From Candidatus Thorarchaeota archaeon (GTDB lineage Archaea; Asgardarchaeota; Thorarchaeia; Thorarchaeales; Thorarchaeaceae), in contig SDNZ01000011.1 in assembly GCA_004524565.1 (NCBI GenBank), positions 1-34,983 of the forward strand: DNA of 34,983 nt. Direction: 5' to 3'. Of this stretch, positions 15,574 through 22,332 are shown in pieces; position 1 is the first letter of the stretch, and every line of letters begins with the position of its first letter. The translations under genes were made by a program, and so were the position numbers. The notes beneath the pieces are model-generated. The model made no database searches. It was given only the letters and a program-made list of their open reading frames with translations, and had not been told where the DNA came from.

Positions 15574-15683
15574 GGGCCCGTTGCCTAGCCCGGTACCTTA
15601 TGCAATCAATGCGTTGTGTGGGAACATAGGGCGCCAGCCTTCTAAGTTGGAGTTCGTGCGTTCGAATCGCACCGGGCCCGCCA
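15574..15683 (+). tRNA. tRNA-Arg(TCT) with an apparent intron in the D loop
   Basis: The acceptor GGGCCCG (15574-15580) pairs with CGGGCCC (15673-15679). The anticodon arm is CCAGC-CTTCTAA-GTTGG, anticodon TCT. The T arm is GTGCG-TTCGAAT-CGCAC. The discriminator is G and CCA is encoded. The D stem is GCCT (15583-15586) with GGGC (15629-15632), but about 32 extra bases lie between the GG of the D loop (15592-15593) and the A before GGGC. Removing roughly 15595-15626 gives a normal tRNA-Arg. CCTTATG at the intron start pairs with CATAGGG spanning its end. Confidence 0.93.
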
Positions 15684-15711
15684 TTTTGCATTTTGAAAAT
15701 AACTAAGTGAA

Positions 15712-17433
15712 CTAATTCTCAAAGGAGAAGGATTGTTCTAACCAGTCAGGGATCTCCATATCTAATACAGTCGAAACATCACTCAAAGATTCAAGGGTTT
15801 TAGCAGCCTTGAGTCGTACAGCTCGTTTTCCTCCGATTCCGGGAATAGTTTTCCATTGCGCCATTGATGCCTCTTTTGGTTTGAAAGGATAAGGAAGGAC
15901 TGTTAGAGACCTTGGACCATGATCTACTACAAATACATCATGAGGAATTTGATTGTCACCTACTAATGGCATATGACATAGGAGAGGGTAAGTGCCAAGC
16001 TGCCGAAGGAGCATATGATTGCCTTCTACTGCATCAAGAAAAACAGAGTGAAGAATGGTTCCTGCTGGTGCGACTCTTCGAATCATTTCACTATCGACGG
16101 TATCACGAATTTCCTGTCGATGTTTGAAGAACTGGTTCCTCTTGATGCCCTTGCCTGAGGTTTTTCCAAGCATAGTTCCTTCAAGTCCGATGACTTGCCT
16201 GATGTTGATTCTTCGCACGATTAATCCTTCATCTAGAATCTGTCTGAGGAAATTCATATTGTGCTCAAGTGTTTTCTTTGACTCTCCAGGAAGACCATAG
16301 AGTAGGTTGATACCAGGGAGAAGATGTGGAAGTCCTCGCGGTTCTCTCGTTCCACCTACTTCATTTAGGATACGAACTGCTTCAATCATTTCATCTACAG
16401 AGCCCTTGAGATTATTCTTTTTTACAACCTCAGGATCAGTAGATTCCACGCCGAATGCTGCTACATCTCCAGGTGTATGATACTTCATTATTGCTTTCGC
16501 AACCTGTTTCGATTCAGTAGGATGATGAGCAATTGTTCCTGGATTTACATTATCAATATGAAGTACATCTAACTCAGGAGCTATCTGTCTGATTGTAGAG
16601 AATAAGTCCTCAATAGCGTTAGCATTGGGTGTAGGGAACTCTTCTTCACCGATCTCTTTTGATCCATAAGAAAACAGATCCGCCTGATGACCAAGACGAA
16701 ATGCTCGTACTCCTAATTCATAGAGCGACTCAATTTCAGCAGCTATACTCTTGACGGTCCTCTGTTGGGGAATTCCATAGGAAGGCTCGATACAAAAAGA
16801 ACAGCCACCTGTCAGGAAACGTGGACAGCCACGATAGGTTTCTATCTCGCAGATTATGTGGTTTGTGTGATATCCAGGATGCTGTGCAACAATCCTTGAC
16901 CCTTTTACAATGAACTCCTCAATTTCAGCTGCACTCTCTCTTGTTGCCCCCATATCTGCGGATTCAAGTCCAATTGAGTGGTCGAAAATCTGTGAGAAGA
17001 CAACTTCAGCATCCCCCTTGACAACATAGTCAAACGGTGGAACCAATACATCGGAACTGAGTGCGATTTTCCCGCCTTCTATCCCACATCCGAAATTTCC
17101 CCAAGGGCCTACCAGAACCTTAGGGATATCTTCTAAAATCGGAGAAGAAAAGAGTGTACGAGCCTCTCGAATGGAGATTGGGGTTCCACCTACATATTTC
17201 CCGGGGACAATCATTCCAGCTATCAAGATAAGGAGGTCCATCTTCGACCATTCTCTTTGCGCATTCTCAAAACTCGTACGCACTTGGTCAATTGTCCGAT
17301 AATGGATTTGTATCTTGGAAGACTGTGCCCAGATAGCACCAGCAACATAGCGAGGGTAGATGCTTACATAGGGAGGAACGCCCAAGACAGTGGGCTCGTC
17401 AACATACCCATCAAGTATTGCTATTCGTTCCAA
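15712..17433 (-). CDS. radical SAM protein with C-terminal helix-hairpin-helix (COG1031-like)
   Basis: The 573-aa product has a cobalamin-binding-like N-terminal region (about 1-180), a radical SAM core and a C-terminal helix-hairpin-helix (WKTIPGIGGKRAVRLKAAK, about 530-548). The cluster cysteines are in RGCPRFLTGGCSFC: C203-x7-C211-x2-C214, instead of the classical Cx3Cx2C. The later NLLYGLPGES is a SAM-contact motif. This combination matches the archaeal COG1031 group, whose reaction is unknown. It starts at TTG 17433, directly after the thiL stop, so the two are probably co-transcribed. Confidence 0.85.
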   Translation of the reverse strand: MERIAILDGYVDEPTVLGVPPYVSIYPRYVAGAIWAQSSKIQIHYRTIDQVRTSFENAQREWSKMDLLILIAGMIVPGKYVGGTPISIREARTLFSSPILEDIPKVLVGPWGNFGCGIEGGKIALSSDVLVPPFDYVVKGDAEVVFSQIFDHSIGLESADMGATRESAAEIEEFIVKGSRIVAQHPGYHTNHIICEIETYRGCPRFLTGGCSFCIEPSYGIPQQRTVKSIAAEIESLYELGVRAFRLGHQADLFSYGSKEIGEEEFPTPNANAIEDLFSTIRQIAPELDVLHIDNVNPGTIAHHPTESKQVAKAIMKYHTPGDVAAFGVESTDPEVVKKNNLKGSVDEMIEAVRILNEVGGTREPRGLPHLLPGINLLYGLPGESKKTLEHNMNFLRQILDEGLIVRRINIRQVIGLEGTMLGKTSGKGIKRNQFFKHRQEIRDTVDSEMIRRVAPAGTILHSVFLDAVEGNHMLLRQLGTYPLLCHMPLVGDNQIPHDVFVVDHGPRSLTVLPYPFKPKEASMAQWKTIPGIGGKRAVRLKAAKTLESLSDVSTVLDMEIPDWLEQSFSFEN

Positions 17434-18426
17434 CTAATCCCATCCCTTTACATTATCATAACCTGATTCAGGGATATCTATGTAGCCTTCTTTCGTTTCA
17501 TACACGACTCCTTCTCCCATCTTGGTATATCCAATGTTGTAAAGTGGTACTTTCTGCTTTTGAGCAATATCTAATGCAGTTTCCCATTTTTCTTCCGGGA
17601 TTGATAGAACGAGTATGAATTCTTCTCCACCCTGCATTACATAATTGAATTCCATAATATTGTTGTTACGAGCGAATTTCATCACTTCTGTAGGAATGGG
17701 TAGACTATCAATAACAAACGCCAATCCACTCTGTTTCGCCATCGTGTGAAGTGTGATACCCAAGCCATCGCTACTGTCCATTGATGCATTAACTGCACCT
17801 TCTTTAGCTAAGGCATGGACAAATTCGTGATGAATATGAGGATTAAGAGCAGCTGCTAGAGCATCATATTTCAGATTGTTTTCGATTGATTTTCCATGTA
17901 ATAGATGGTCAAATGCAACTCTGGTCAGACCAAGCTCCCCGGTTACTGCGAGAATATCATTTGGTTGTGATCCACCTCTGGTTATTATTCCATTAGCGGG
18001 TGCAAACCCAATTCCAACCCCAGTAAGGACTACATCGCTTGCAATTCCAAAGTCTCCACCGATAAACGCTATGCCAGTCTTCATACAATATTGAGAGTAT
18101 CCACGAACGAGGTCTTCAGCATCCTCAACAGGATAGTCTTTTGGAACACATAATGAGAGCATAGCCACTTTTGGTATAGCCCCTTTTGCTGCGACATCAC
18201 TAATTGTCATTACTGCAGTCTTCTTTCCTGCTTGAGCTGCAGTCATCTCAGGCAACCAATCAGTCTTACGAACAAAAGTATCGACATTAACAACAAGATT
18301 TTGTCCATTTTCCATGGGAATATCTGATGCATCTTCATCAAAACCTAGTATGGCTCCTTCGAGAGAGTGTACATAGTTCTTTATCCGCTGAAGAAATTCC
18401 CGCTCACTGGGCATTGATATATCCAT
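17434..18426 (-). CDS. thiL: thiamine-monophosphate kinase-like protein (ThiL/PurM fold)
   Basis: ThiL phosphorylates thiamine monophosphate to the diphosphate cofactor. The 330-aa product has the PurM/ThiL order: an N-terminal acidic metal site (GFDEDAS, about 28-34), VNVDTFVRKTDW near 46-57, VMTISDVAAKGAIPK near 72-86, the glycine-rich GGDFGIASDVVLTGVGIG, MDSSDGLG near 215 and GGEEFILV near 266. The canonical GDDAA is altered to DEDAS, so a related AIR-synthase-like substrate is possible. Start is ATG 18426 with a GAGGT site upstream. It is divergent from tRNA-Thr and upstream of the radical SAM gene. Confidence 0.82.
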   Translation of the reverse strand: MDISMPSEREFLQRIKNYVHSLEGAILGFDEDASDIPMENGQNLVVNVDTFVRKTDWLPEMTAAQAGKKTAVMTISDVAAKGAIPKVAMLSLCVPKDYPVEDAEDLVRGYSQYCMKTGIAFIGGDFGIASDVVLTGVGIGFAPANGIITRGGSQPNDILAVTGELGLTRVAFDHLLHGKSIENNLKYDALAAALNPHIHHEFVHALAKEGAVNASMDSSDGLGITLHTMAKQSGLAFVIDSLPIPTEVMKFARNNNIMEFNYVMQGGEEFILVLSIPEEKWETALDIAQKQKVPLYNIGYTKMGEGVVYETKEGYIDIPESGYDNVKGWD

Positions 18427-18504
18427 ACCTAGACCTCATAGATTGACAAGATGGTTTCATGATAAAGTTTTATTAGAGAACTTAAGAGGTCAGCGTTTAG
18501 GTGT

Positions 18505-18580
18505 GCCTCGGTGGCTTAGGGGCTATAGCGTCTGCTTCGTAAGCAGAATGTCGCGGGTTCAAATCCCGCCCGGGGCTCCA
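18505..18580 (+). tRNA. tRNA-Thr(CGT)
   Basis: The acceptor GCCTCGG pairs with CCGGGGC. The anticodon arm is TCTGC-TTCGTAA-GCAGA with anticodon CGT. The T arm is GCGGG-TTCAAAT-CCCGC. The discriminator is T, with CCA encoded at 18578-18580. It has no intron. A short palindrome (GATTGC..GCAATC near 18610) lies downstream and may mark the transcript end. Confidence 0.95.
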
Positions 18581-18692
18581 TTCTTTACTAAATTAACTAT
18601 AACTAATATTGATTGCGTGCAATCCATACATCCTAGGAAGGGGCTATAATGCCGTAAATGTACACTTCTAAGTCATGTGCAGGTTCCCACAG

Positions 18693-18700
18693 CTTTATAC
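18693..18700 (+). promoter_or_regulatory. TATA box for the 28-aa ORF
   Basis: CTTTATAC lies about 48 bp before the ATG at 18741, giving a predicted transcript start near 18723, just before the AAGGTGA ribosome binding site at 18727. Confidence 0.4.
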
Positions 18701-18740
18701 ACTTTCGTAGGTACCTTATAATTTACAAGGTGAAATATTA

Positions 18741-18827
18741 ATGAAAACTGATAAAAAAGACGAGAAAGCCCCCACTAGGGCTAATAAACCAGGCCTCTTT
18801 GAGTGGCTGGCTGGCGCTACCAGATAA
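18741..18827 (+). CDS. 28-aa small protein, unknown
   Basis: The frame encodes MKTDKKDEKAPTR, then ANKPGLFEWLAGATR. Its N-terminal half is charged and its C-terminal half looks like a short amphipathic or membrane-binding helix. The ATG has a good AAGGTGA site eight bases upstream and a TATA box at the right distance, which is better support than random ORFs of this size have. It is followed by the strong hairpin at 18852-18889. I do not recognise the product. Confidence 0.5.
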   Translation: MKTDKKDEKAPTRANKPGLFEWLAGATR

Positions 18828-18851
18828 TTGAGGTAGACCAACGAAACAAAC

Positions 18852-18889
18852 GAACAGAGCGGACTGTCACATCGTGACTCCTTCTGTTC
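18852..18889 (+). terminator. long imperfect hairpin after the 28-aa ORF
   Basis: GAACAGA (18852-18858) pairs with TCTGTTC (18883-18889), GGA (18861-18863) with TCC (1879-81 of that line, 18879-18881), and GTCAC (18866-18870) with GTGAC (18874-18878) over an ATC loop. That is 15 pairs in total with small internal loops. No T run follows, so it may be a processed RNA structure rather than an intrinsic terminator. Confidence 0.45.
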
Positions 18890-18975
18890 TGAACAATTTA
18901 CGTCTCTTATGAAATTCTCACTATACAAACTAAGTATAGATAAAAGACTCTGAGTTTGGCATCCAATATTGAACA

Positions 18976-19266
18976 ATGAACGAAGGTCTTGCCAAGATTT
19001 TGGAAACTGATTTTGACCACTGGGTAGTTTCACCAGATGAGAGTAAAGTTGTTGCGTGGAAAAACCAAGGAAAGAATGCGATTATCTTCGAAACTAAGAC
19101 AGGTGAGAAACTTCTAACCATTGATACTGAGAAGGACAGGTGGTACTGGTCGCCAAATGGGAAGGAGTTAATTTCGCATGATTATATTATAACTAGCATC
19201 TGGGATGCATCAACAGGAAAATTCCTTCGTTGTGTCGAGGCAATGTATGATCGACCAGATGAGTAG
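18976..19266 (+). CDS. short WD40/beta-propeller-like protein
   Basis: The 96-aa product contains two propeller-like blade segments: WVVSPDESKVVAWKNQGKNA with ETKTGEKLLTID, then WYWSPNGKELISHDY with IWDASTGKFLRCVE. The WSPDG and WD-x-STGK patterns are typical of WD40/YVTN blades. Two blades cannot close a propeller, so this may be a remnant of a larger gene or a piece that assembles as oligomers. The ATG at 18976 has no clear ribosome binding site. A TATA-like AGTATAGATAA lies about 40 bp upstream. Confidence 0.55.
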   Translation: MNEGLAKILETDFDHWVVSPDESKVVAWKNQGKNAIIFETKTGEKLLTIDTEKDRWYWSPNGKELISHDYIITSIWDASTGKFLRCVEAMYDRPDE

Positions 19267-19399
19267 AGTAGTTGGATGAATACAGGGTTCAACAGAAATC
19301 CTTATCATACAAACTTCTACGAAAAACGATGAACTCCAAAGTACAATGCTCCGGAAGCGCCTTCCTGGAATACGGAGTATTGCCATTTTTCTTGCATAT

Positions 19400-19517
19400 G
19401 CGGAGGTTGCCCAGCCAGGTTAAAGGCGCTAGGTTGAGGGCCTAGATTTTGTGGTGTTTCACCACGGAAAGGCTATCTCGTAGGAGTTCGCGAGTTCAAA
19501 TCTCGCCCTCCGCACCA
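19400..19517 (+). tRNA. tRNA-Leu(GAG) with an intron after the anticodon stem
   Basis: The acceptor GCGGAGG (19400-19406) pairs perfectly with CCTCCGC (19507-19513). The anticodon arm is CTAGG-TTGAGGG-CCTAG (anticodon GAG). The T arm is GCGAG-TTCAAAT-CTCGC. The discriminator is A and CCA is encoded. The variable arm CTC-GTAG-GAG makes it type II. About 29 extra bases (roughly 19446-19474) lie between the anticodon stem and variable arm. They contain a 6-bp hairpin GTGGTG-TTT-CACCAC and look like a non-canonical intron. Its 3' end is repeated downstream at several places. Confidence 0.93.
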
Positions 19518-19545
19518 TTATCGTTCTTCTTTGAAATAATCTCAT

Positions 19546-20214
19546 TTAGAAAATATCATTGGTTTTCTTTGCTCCAACTATACCTGCAGGGAGAGATGAT
19601 ATTCCCAATAGATGAATACATTTTCCAAGTATATAAAATCGACAATCAAAACCACCATGGAAACGGAAATTAGCAAATGTTTCATAAATTGAATATTCGT
19701 TGTTAGCAATTATGTAATATGACCTCTCGACAGAGCGCCATCCTGAATAGTTCTCTTTTTGTTCACCAACCAAAAACTCGAATAAATATCTCCCTGTGAG
19801 ATTATCAAAAGATTCAGAAATTAGAGCCGAAGCTTCTCGAACGGTAGAAAATATATTTTGAAGGAATGGAAAAATAGGCTTAGTCCTATGAGCTAGCACA
19901 CCAGATTCTACTTCGAGAAAACATTTACTTATGCTAGCTAGTTCACCCTCACCTCCACCCATTTTTGACATTAAATTCACAATTGTAAATTTATTATCCA
20001 ATAGAGGCGTTTCATCAAGAATTGATATTTCCTTTTCAATATCAAACCTTATTCTATCTTTGAATTCTGCGTTATCTATACAATCGTCTTTCATGACTAG
20101 ATTGATTGCTTCGTCTTTGGTTCTTGAAAGAATCCATCCTTCATAGATGAGATTTGAATTGTCCGCGTCTGCTGGATCTGAAATACAGACTCTATAGATT
20201 TTTCGAGAATTCAA
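19546..20214 (-). CDS. unrecognised 222-aa protein (first cassette after tRNA-Leu)
   Basis: I do not recognise a family. The sequence is mixed alpha/beta, starting MNSRKIYRVCISDPADADN. It contains a glycine-rich SKMGGGEGELASISK near residues 83-97 and an aromatic C-terminal half (RSYYIIANNEYSIYETFANF). There is no transmembrane segment. It begins at TTG 20214 behind a strong AGGAGGAG, and ends 29 bp from the tRNA-Leu 3' end. It lies between the intact tRNA and the first tRNA fragment (20301), so it is probably a recently acquired cassette. It shows no recombinase motif. Confidence 0.65.
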   Translation of the reverse strand: MNSRKIYRVCISDPADADNSNLIYEGWILSRTKDEAINLVMKDDCIDNAEFKDRIRFDIEKEISILDETPLLDNKFTIVNLMSKMGGGEGELASISKCFLEVESGVLAHRTKPIFPFLQNIFSTVREASALISESFDNLTGRYLFEFLVGEQKENYSGWRSVERSYYIIANNEYSIYETFANFRFHGGFDCRFYILGKCIHLLGISSLPAGIVGAKKTNDIF

Positions 20215-20300
20215 ACAATCACTCCTCCTTTGTGCGATGTTGATTCCGTTGAAAAGGATAATAATTCTCCTAGTCGATATAAATAAAATTCAATAAATAA

Positions 20301-20333
20301 TTCGCGAGTTCAAATCTCGCCCTCCACACCATT
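20301..20333 (+). repeat. tRNA-Leu 3' fragment, copy 2 (attachment-site-like)
   Basis: This 33-bp stretch repeats the T arm and acceptor end of the tRNA-Leu (19488-19520) with a single G-to-A change in the acceptor (CTCCGC to CTCCAC). It has no 5' half, so it is not a tRNA gene. It includes the stop codon and last codons of the GNAT gene on the other strand. Confidence 0.85.
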
Positions 20334-20807
20334 TCTTCTATCTAATGACTTCTCAAGCCATACATGATAACCCCATGGATTTTCATCCTTCTGAAAGACA
20401 GAATACCCATGTTTCTTATAGAAATTAATTGCCCACTTTGCTTCACTATCTGTTTCAAGCTGGATACTTTTGTAGTCGAGGGTTTTTGCTTTCGTCTCAA
20501 GATATTCCATTAGTGAAGATCCAATCCCCATTCTCTGATAATTGTCTTCAACATGCATCAATGGAATCCAAGCTGTATTTTCATCTCTTGAGCTAAATGA
20601 CCCTACAGCAATGATTTGACCTTCTCTTCTTATAACAAAGAAATCCATGAATGTCGCCATCTGGTTGAACTGTTTCTGTGATAGAAATGGTTCTTTGTAG
20701 TATTCTTTTGGTATGATTTTGATAAACCACTCAGCAACCACTTTGTTAACGAGAGAAAGAATCTCGGACAAATCAGAGTCTACTGCAGGTTCGATTTCGA
20801 TTGCCAC
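20310..20807 (-). CDS. GNAT-family N-acetyltransferase
   Basis: GNAT enzymes transfer an acetyl group from acetyl-CoA to amines. The 165-aa product has the fold's order. The acetyl-CoA loop is in VEDNYQRMGIGSSLMEYLE (about residues 86-104, Q/RxxGxG motif), followed by SIQLETDSEAKWAINFYKKHGY (about 113-135), the motif B region. The acceptor is unknown. The start is GTG at 20807. Unusually, the last residues (GVEGEI) and the stop codon are encoded by the antisense of tRNA-Leu fragment copy 2. This suggests the end of the gene was made by insertion. Confidence 0.85.
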   Translation of the reverse strand: MAIEIEPAVDSDLSEILSLVNKVVAEWFIKIIPKEYYKEPFLSQKQFNQMATFMDFFVIRREGQIIAVGSFSSRDENTAWIPLMHVEDNYQRMGIGSSLMEYLETKAKTLDYKSIQLETDSEAKWAINFYKKHGYSVFQKDENPWGYHVWLEKSLDRRNGVEGEI

Positions 20808-20854
20808 TATATTTCAATCTTGGAGATACATCAACTTGAATAAGAATTCTTTCA

Positions 20855-20866
20855 CCCTCCGCACCA
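20855..20866 (+). repeat. tRNA-Leu 3' fragment, copy 3
   Basis: CCCTCCGCACCA matches the acceptor strand and CCA of the tRNA-Leu exactly (12 bp). Upstream, only a poor match to the T arm remains. It lies 6 bp beyond the stop of the YkgJ-type gene. The match is short, and its support comes from the regular series of such fragments. Confidence 0.6.
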
Positions 20867-20871
20867 CTTAT

Positions 20872-21330
20872 TCATTCTAATACGATTGGTTCCATCCTAA
20901 ATTTTCTCATCCGCCCATCAATTTTCGAACCAAATGGAGCCATAAATCTCTGAATGGATGTAAATATCTCTTCAGGAACCTCTAATGCAGCCTCAATGCA
21001 CTGAGTGAGATCATCCTTTGAGAGGTGTTGGGTCAGGGGACAATGAACTAGAAAATGTTCCTCACCATCTGTTGAGAAGATGGGGTATTTTTGGCATAGT
21101 AATGGACGTATGTGATAAATTTCGCAGGTGGAATCTTTGAGATAAGGACAGACCAACTCCTTTCCAAAATCAGTAACATAGCAGTTCTCTGTAATTTCGA
21201 TGAACTGGTTCGGATATCCGGCCGCAATAATTCGGTCTACTTCTGACTTTGTAGCAAGAGTGCCTCCTAATTTGCAACAGTATCCACCACATCTTTTGCA
21301 AATGTTCGAGTGATTGTTATCTACCATCAA
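20872..21330 (-). CDS. YkgJ-family cysteine-cluster protein
   Basis: These small proteins carry a zinc or iron-sulfur cysteine cluster of uncertain role. The 152-aa product shows the family pattern CKRCGGYCCKLGG at the N-terminus (Cys11, 14, 18, 19). CPYLKDSTCEIYHIRPLLCQKYP follows near residues 60-82, and a later Cys sits in HCPLT. The RP-x2-C part (RPLLCQKYP) is highly characteristic. The start is ATG 21330 or 21327. It is a single-gene interval between tRNA fragments 3 and 4. Confidence 0.87.
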   Translation of the reverse strand: MMVDNNHSNICKRCGGYCCKLGGTLATKSEVDRIIAAGYPNQFIEITENCYVTDFGKELVCPYLKDSTCEIYHIRPLLCQKYPIFSTDGEEHFLVHCPLTQHLSKDDLTQCIEAALEVPEEIFTSIQRFMAPFGSKIDGRMRKFRMEPIVLE

Positions 21331-21356
21331 ATAATCACAATTGTCGTATTCCTATA

Positions 21357-21378
21357 TCAAATCTCGCTCTCTGCATCA
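21357..21378 (+). repeat. tRNA-Leu 3' fragment, copy 4
   Basis: The 22-bp stretch TCAAATCTCGCTCTCTGCAT-CA matches the T loop to CCA of tRNA-Leu at 19 of 22 positions. All three differences are C-to-T transitions (plus strand). That is what decay of an old, unselected copy would look like. Confidence 0.65.
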
Positions 21379-21445
21379 CTCATTCTTCTAATACTATGTG
21401 AGAAGATCTTGGTTGATTAAATCAAAGGGCATCAAAAAGAGAATT

Positions 21446-21475
21446 TTGTGAGCAATCAATAACGATTACTCACAA
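21446..21475 (-). terminator. hairpin downstream of the left OB-fold gene
   Basis: TTGTGAG (21446-21452) pairs with CTCACAA (21469-21475), and AATC (21454-21457) with GATT (21464-21467), with one C/A mismatch and a 6-nt loop. Read on the minus strand, it is followed by AAAATTCTCTTTTT, so it resembles an intrinsic terminator for the OB-fold gene. A weaker version lies at the same place in the right copy. Confidence 0.6.
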
Positions 21476-21518
21476 TCAAACAGCTAATGCTGTGTTAGAT
21501 TATTTCTAGGATAAAGAT

Positions 21519-22091
21519 CTAGTATCTACGACGTCTGTCGCCGCCTCCGCCGCCACCTCGGCTGCCACCACCGTAGCCACCGCCGCTGCTTCTGCCGCCA
21601 CCGCCATATCCACCGCCACTGCTGCGACCACCGTAGCCGCCGCCGCCGCCACCTCGGCCGCCACCACCGTAGCCACCACCACCGCCACCACTGTAGCTTC
21701 TACGGGGGCGGTCGTCTTCGTGCTCTTCGGCAGACATATCTATAGATTCGTTGATTTCTTCAATAGCTTCTTCAGCTGCATCGAGCTTGCCGTACCTACC
21801 AACATTCAAACGCAGGTTTCCGCGAAAGAGTCCTGTGTATCCATTAGTTAGATTGTAGGTTGAACCTTCTTCAACTGCATCGATAGTATCATCCCATAGT
21901 GGAACCTGTACGATTCCGCTAGCATCACCAACAGTGATATCACAGACACGGTGGGAGGTTCCATCTTTTCTAGACTCGATTTCACGCTGTTCACCTATGC
22001 TGATCACCTTGAAAGAAATGGTGACGTTCTTCATTCGTGGCTTTAGTTCTGCCACAGTAGCCTCAATTGGCTCACGTTCTTCATAACCCAT
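21519..22091 (-). CDS. OB-fold single-stranded nucleic-acid-binding protein with RGG-like tail, left copy
   Basis: Residues 1-105 form one OB fold of the archaeal SSB/RPA type: AELKPRMKNVTISFKVISIG, then VCDITVGDASGIVQVPLWDD, then EGSTYNLTNGYTGLFRGNLRL. A Glu-rich linker (about 108-130) leads to a Gly/Tyr/Arg tail of GGGYGG and GGRGG units that ends DRRRRY. The fold is like crenarchaeal single-OB SSB proteins, which also carry a flexible tail. Roles in DNA replication/repair or RNA binding are both possible. The ATG at 22091 has GAGTGA upstream. A paralogue lies at 22882-23475. Confidence 0.85.
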   Translation of the reverse strand: MGYEEREPIEATVAELKPRMKNVTISFKVISIGEQREIESRKDGTSHRVCDITVGDASGIVQVPLWDDTIDAVEEGSTYNLTNGYTGLFRGNLRLNVGRYGKLDAAEEAIEEINESIDMSAEEHEDDRPRRSYSGGGGGGYGGGGRGGGGGGYGGRSSGGGYGGGGRSSGGGYGGGSRGGGGGGDRRRRY

Positions 22092-22284
22092 TGTTATTCA
22101 CTCGCTTAATGCGATTTATGCAAGTCGTCAAAACTAGTGTATCATTCTGTGAAATTTACGATGCTGAAAAAATAACTCTCGATAATTCCTGCGATAGAAA
22201 ACTCTTCTCGTGTACCTGCAAGGAGATTTTCAGAATGGATGCTTAAGTACTTGTATACAGGGTCTATTTTCACGAAAGTTGGAA

Positions 22285-22305
22285 CAAATCTCGCCCAACG
22301 CACAA
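22285..22305 (+). repeat. tRNA-Leu 3' fragment, copy 5
   Basis: CAAATCTCGCCC followed by AACGCACAA matches the tRNA-Leu T loop through CCA, with three differences in 21 (TC to AA, C to A). It lies 28 bp beyond the stop of the cupin gene and just right of the left OB-fold unit. Confidence 0.6.
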
Positions 22306-22332
22306 TTTATTCTAGTTCGAGGTACATGTAAT

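Larger units (their letters stand above)
21433..22262. repeat. OB-fold gene duplication unit, left copy
   Basis: This unit is repeated at 22798-23652. Similarity covers about 65 bp downstream of the gene, the whole gene and about 170 bp upstream. The gene's 5' two-thirds are nearly identical at the DNA level. The Gly/Arg tail and flanks have drifted, with small indels. Confidence 0.85.

Noticed and set aside
18556-18580. tRNA-Thr 3' end as another member of the tRNA-Leu fragment series
   Set aside because: The shared GTTCAAAT is the universal T loop; stems differ and the gene is a complete tRNA-Thr.
18716-19033. 105-codon minus-strand frame
   Set aside because: It covers the 28-aa gene, the hairpin and the start of the WD40-like gene, with no start signal and no recognisable motif.
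19546-20214. Integrase or recombinase in the first cassette
   Set aside because: I looked for the tyrosine-recombinase R..HxxR..Y pattern and serine-recombinase motifs in this and the other cassette genes and found none.
21530-21710. Short GC-rich tandem repeats (also 22890-23090) that could suggest a CRISPR or satellite
   Set aside because: They are codons for the Gly/Arg/Tyr tails of the OB-fold proteins (GGN-rich), with irregular spacing and no spacers. The Val/Ala-rich or His/Arg-rich frames over them are shadows.
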